A DNA stretch of 64,000 nucleotides from Bacillus wiedmannii (GTDB taxonomy: Bacteria > Bacillota > Bacilli > Bacillales > Bacillaceae_G), in assembly GCF_001583695.1 (NCBI RefSeq), contig NZ_LOBC01000017.1:434001-498000 (forward strand), given 5' to 3'. Below the pieces are notes generated by a model that did no database searches, was not told where the DNA came from, and saw only the letters and a program-made list of their open reading frames with translations. Shown here in pieces: positions 61,442 through 64,000 of this stretch (its first letter is position 1; every line of letters starts with the position of its first letter). The translations under genes were made by a program, and so were the position numbers.

Positions 61442-61471
61442 AACTCTCTTCATTCCTATCCGAAGAGAGTT
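61442..61471. other. Hairpin between yhbY and nadD
   Basis: AACTCTCTTC, 10-nt loop, GAAGAGAGTT, perfect stem without a T run. A second palindrome (ATAGCATATGCTAT, near 61530-61552) followed by T lies at the yhbY stop and may act as a weak terminator. Confidence 0.5.
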
Positions 61472-61542
61472 CACTGTTAATAAAAGTTCAATTGGTTTCG
61501 CTCTCTACATCATTACGCACTAACGATAAAAAATAGCATATG

Positions 61543-61845
61543 CTATTCTTTTGATCGCGGAAGTTTAATTTGTTTATTTTCTCTAGATTCTTTGTATAAA
61601 ACGATTGTACTTCCAATTACTTGAACGATTTCAGCACGTGCACCTTTTGCAAGTTCTTCTGCAACTTCACGACGATCGAATTCACAGTTTTGTAGCACAC
61701 TTACTTTAAATAGTTCACGAACTTCTAAAGTATCTGCGATTTGTTTAATCATATTTTCATTTACTCCGCCTTTTCCTACTTGAAAAATTGGTGTTAAATG
61801 ATGTGCTTGTGCACGTAAAAATCTTTTTTGTTTTCCTGTTAACAT
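61543..61845 (-). CDS. yhbY: YhbY, CRM-domain ribosome assembly factor
   Basis: 100 residues, a single CRM RNA-binding domain (LTGKQKRFLRAQAHHLTPIFQVGKGG ... ELFKVSVLQNCEFDRREVAEEL). Binds pre-50S particles. RBS GGAGG formed by the end of aroE, five bases upstream gap. Confidence 0.93.
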   Translation of the reverse strand: MLTGKQKRFLRAQAHHLTPIFQVGKGGVNENMIKQIADTLEVRELFKVSVLQNCEFDRREVAEELAKGARAEIVQVIGSTIVLYKESRENKQIKLPRSKE

Positions 61846-61850
61846 ATATG

Positions 61851-62684
61851 TTAGCCTCCAAGCTTTCTTATAACTAATTGTTTCATTCTATCGATATTCG
61901 GTACACGCCCTGTCCACATTTCAAATGCAAGTGCACCTTGATAAACAAACATATCAATACCATTTTGAATCATTGCACCTTGCTCTTTTGCCTCACATAA
62001 AATTTTCGTTTCAAATGGATTATAAATTATATCTGATACAATCGTCCCTTTTTTTAACGAAGAAATTTGTAATGGCGTATATTCGACGCGTGGATGCATA
62101 CCTATTGTTGTCGTCTGAATGATAATATCATAATTTCCTTGTTCTTCTGTTGCTTTTTCTAGCGATAAAGCAACAGAATTAACAGTAGCCGTACATGCAG
62201 CAATAAGTTCTTTCGCCTTATCTGCTGTACGATTAGCTACATCAATCTCTTTCACACCTACATCAGCAAGAGAAAAATAAATAGCTCGACTAGCACCACC
62301 TGCGCCAAGCAATAAAATACGTTTCTCCTGAAGTGGTTCACTACTAATTGACTGCAGCGCTCGGACAAAACCAATTCCATCTGTATTGTAGCCAATCAAT
62401 TTTCCATCCTTATGAACCACTGTATTTACTGCACCAATTTGTTTTGCTAGCGGGTCAATCTCATCCAAATAATCCATAATAGCAACTTTGTGCGGCGTTG
62501 TTACATTAAATCCTGAAATACCTAATGCTTTTAAACCTCTTACTGCTTCCCCTAGCACTTCCTCTTTAACAAGAAATGCATGATAATGGGCATCCATATT
62601 CAAGTGTTCAAATGCATCGTTATGCATAACTGGCGATAATGAATGTCCAATTGGATTTCCGATTACACCATATAATTGTTTCAT
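61851..62684 (-). CDS. aroE: AroE, shikimate dehydrogenase
   Basis: 277 residues. Shikimate site [10 protein letters not shown] and FNVTTPHK with catalytic Lys, NADP site GAGGASRAI (about 127-135) and the C-terminal [14 protein letters not shown]. Fourth step of aromatic amino-acid synthesis. RBS GGAGAGGG. Confidence 0.96.
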   Translation of the reverse strand: MKQLYGVIGNPIGHSLSPVMHNDAFEHLNMDAHYHAFLVKEEVLGEAVRGLKALGISGFNVTTPHKVAIMDYLDEIDPLAKQIGAVNTVVHKDGKLIGYNTDGIGFVRALQSISSEPLQEKRILLLGAGGASRAIYFSLADVGVKEIDVANRTADKAKELIAACTATVNSVALSLEKATEEQGNYDIIIQTTTIGMHPRVEYTPLQISSLKKGTIVSDIIYNPFETKILCEAKEQGAMIQNGIDMFVYQGALAFEMWTGRVPNIDRMKQLVIRKLGG

Positions 62685-62699
62685 AAATCCCTCTCCATA

Positions 62700-63806
62700 T
62701 TAAATTAAAGATTTACGTAGCGAAACACTTACTCCTTTTGGTACGTGTGCAACAATTTTTGCTCCCGATTCGTTTACCGTAACCCATCCTAATCCAGAGA
62801 ATACAACATCCGTTTTTGGTTCACGAATATTAAATTCGTATTTCACTAACTCTGGCATATTTTCTAATTCTTCTGGTGTTGGCGGGCTTAGTAAATCCCC
62901 AGCATGATTTTTATACAATTCATCTGCTTTCTCAAGCTTTGTACGATGGATTGTTAAACGATTCGAGAAGTGACAAGTAAATGCACGACGACCACCACTT
63001 ACATAATCAAAACGTGCCAATCCACTGAAGAATAGTGTTTGTTCTTCATTTAATTGGAACACCATTGGCTTAATTTCTTTTGTTGGTGTAATAAGCTTTA
63101 AGCTTTCTTTTCCAACATAATGAGCCATTTGATGGTGGTTAATAATACCTGGCGTATCATATAAAGAAGATTCTTCGTCTAACGGAATATCAATTAAATC
63201 AAGTGTTGTTCCTGGGAAATGAGATGTTGTAATTACATTTTCAGTCTCATCACTAAATTCTTTAATCATACGATTAATAAATGTTGATTTTCCTACATTC
63301 GTACATCCAACAACGTAAACATCTTTTCCGCCGCGGTAATACTCAATAGCATCTGCCAACTCAGCAATCCCTTGCCCCTTTGCTGCACTAATTAAAAAGA
63401 CATCTTCTGGCTTTAATCCTAGCTGCTTTGCACTATAGCGCATCCAATGCTTTACTTTATCATGTTTTACTGACTTAGGAATTAAATCAGCTTTATTTCC
63501 AACAAGTAATACTTTATTATTTCCCACGAAACGATGTAGGCCAGGTAACCAGCTACCATTAAAATCAAAAATATCTACAATTTTAACTACTAACGCATCC
63601 GATTTTCCAATTCCATTTAGAATACGTAGGAAGTCATCATCTGTTAATGATACATCTTGAATTTCGTTATAATGTTTCAAGCGAAAACAGCGTTGACAAA
63701 TTACTTGTTCTTTCTCTAAAGATGAGGTAGGAGCATATCCCACTTCGTTTTTATCTTCTGTTTGAATTTCTACACCGCAACCAATACATTTAATTGTTTC
63801 AGTCAA
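62700..63806 (-). CDS. yqeH: YqeH, circularly permuted GTPase of 30S assembly
   Basis: 368 residues: N-terminal zinc finger (CIGCG ... CQRCFRLKHY), then GTPase motifs in permuted order: G4 NKADLIP, G5 SAAKG, G1 GCTNVGKST, G3 DTPG, followed by a C-terminal RNA-binding part. Needed for 16S rRNA maturation. TTG start at 63806 with GGGAGG eight nt upstream. Directly follows yqeG. Confidence 0.95.
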   Translation of the reverse strand: MTETIKCIGCGVEIQTEDKNEVGYAPTSSLEKEQVICQRCFRLKHYNEIQDVSLTDDDFLRILNGIGKSDALVVKIVDIFDFNGSWLPGLHRFVGNNKVLLVGNKADLIPKSVKHDKVKHWMRYSAKQLGLKPEDVFLISAAKGQGIAELADAIEYYRGGKDVYVVGCTNVGKSTFINRMIKEFSDETENVITTSHFPGTTLDLIDIPLDEESSLYDTPGIINHHQMAHYVGKESLKLITPTKEIKPMVFQLNEEQTLFFSGLARFDYVSGGRRAFTCHFSNRLTIHRTKLEKADELYKNHAGDLLSPPTPEELENMPELVKYEFNIREPKTDVVFSGLGWVTVNESGAKIVAHVPKGVSVSLRKSLI

Positions 63807-63809
63807 ACT

Positions 63810-64000
63810 TTATTCCTCCCAGTTAATTAAACCTTTTTTCTTCATATTTCTCATAATTCTTCGTTCAATTTTTCGATTAAAGCGCGTTACTAATCCGTCC
63901 GTTTGTGCTACCGGTACAACTAAAATTGTATGAAGTCCCACTCGGTTTCCACCTAAAACATCCGTTAGTAACTGATCTCCAATTACTACAACTTCATCTG
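63810..64000 (-). CDS. yqeG: YqeG, HAD-superfamily phosphatase, C-terminal part
   Basis: Only the last 63 codons are in the window; the start lies beyond the right edge. The visible part has the HAD motif IV-like VVVIGDQLLTDVLGGNRVG and a basic end (RFNRKIERRIMRNMKKKG). YqeG belongs to the HAD IIIA family and is the usual upstream neighbour of yqeH. Partial at the edge, not damaged. Confidence 0.88.
   Translation of the reverse strand, partial: DEVVVIGDQLLTDVLGGNRVGLHTILVVPVAQTDGLVTRFNRKIERRIMRNMKKKGLINWEE

Overview
The window is an AT-rich Firmicute chromosome segment whose gene content and order closely follow the pst to yqeG region of Bacillus subtilis. A vrrA-type gene with a Gln/Tyr tandem tract, dispersed intergenic repeats resembling the bcr elements of the Bacillus cereus group, sporulation genes (gpr, yqfC, yqfD) and the protein sequences themselves point to a member of the B. 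cereus group. The strain cannot be named from this. The window is conserved core genome: no prophage, insertion sequence, CRISPR array, secretion or defence island was seen. Nearly everything reads on the minus strand.

Layout. 1-988: start of a sugar-nucleotide pyrophosphorylase that leaves the window. 1367-5796: phosphate uptake pstS-pstC-pstA-pstB and phoU, with a four-unit PhoP box in front of pstS. 6129-10367: class B penicillin-binding protein, MFS transporter YqgE, sodA, then a CAU tRNA. 10905-13368 (+): DUF1189 membrane protein, LysM-like anchored protein, ispG. 13448-15478: zinc operon znuC-znuB-zur behind a Zur box. 15720-23769: YitT protein, yqfT, nfo, cshB, vrrA, ispH, Nif3-family protein, trmK, cccA. 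24155-27138: the macromolecular synthesis genes dnaG and sigA. 27221-27623: a degraded yqxD (YaiI/UPF0178) gene. 27991-37859: yqfL, ccpN, recO, yqzL, era, cdd, dgkA, ybeY, pgpH, phoH, yqfD, yqfC. 37968-47154: yqeY, rpsU, mtaB, rsmE, prmA, dnaJ, dnaK, grpE, hrcA with one CIRCE. 47288-54523: hemW, an HxlR regulator, lepA, yqxA, gpr, rpsT (+), holA, yqzM (+). 54553-59013: comEC, comEB, comEA and divergent comER. 59185-64000: yqeM, rsfS, yqeK, nadD, yhbY, aroE, yqeH, yqeG (partial).

How the genes work together. There are two nutrient modules with readable control sites (PhoP for phosphate, Zur for zinc), the two last steps of MEP isoprenoid synthesis (ispG, ispH), a heat-shock operon under HrcA/CIRCE, a ribosome assembly and translation cluster (era, ybeY, rsfS, yqeH, yhbY, lepA, rpsU, rpsT, rsmE, prmA, mtaB), the DNA-uptake operon, and sporulation genes, one of which (yqfC) has a good sigma-E-type promoter.

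The most useful non-routine observations are the yqxD pseudogene between dnaG and yqfL, a four-member family of intergenic repeats, the vrrA repeat tract, an apparent non-AUG (AUU/AUC/AUA) start of ccpN behind a near-perfect Shine-Dalgarno, two consecutive hairpins before rsmE, a PstS without a usable lipobox, and the absence of spoIIP between gpr and yqxA. I found nothing I would call a new biological system. Where the start chosen here differs from the longest open frame, the ribosome binding site decided it.
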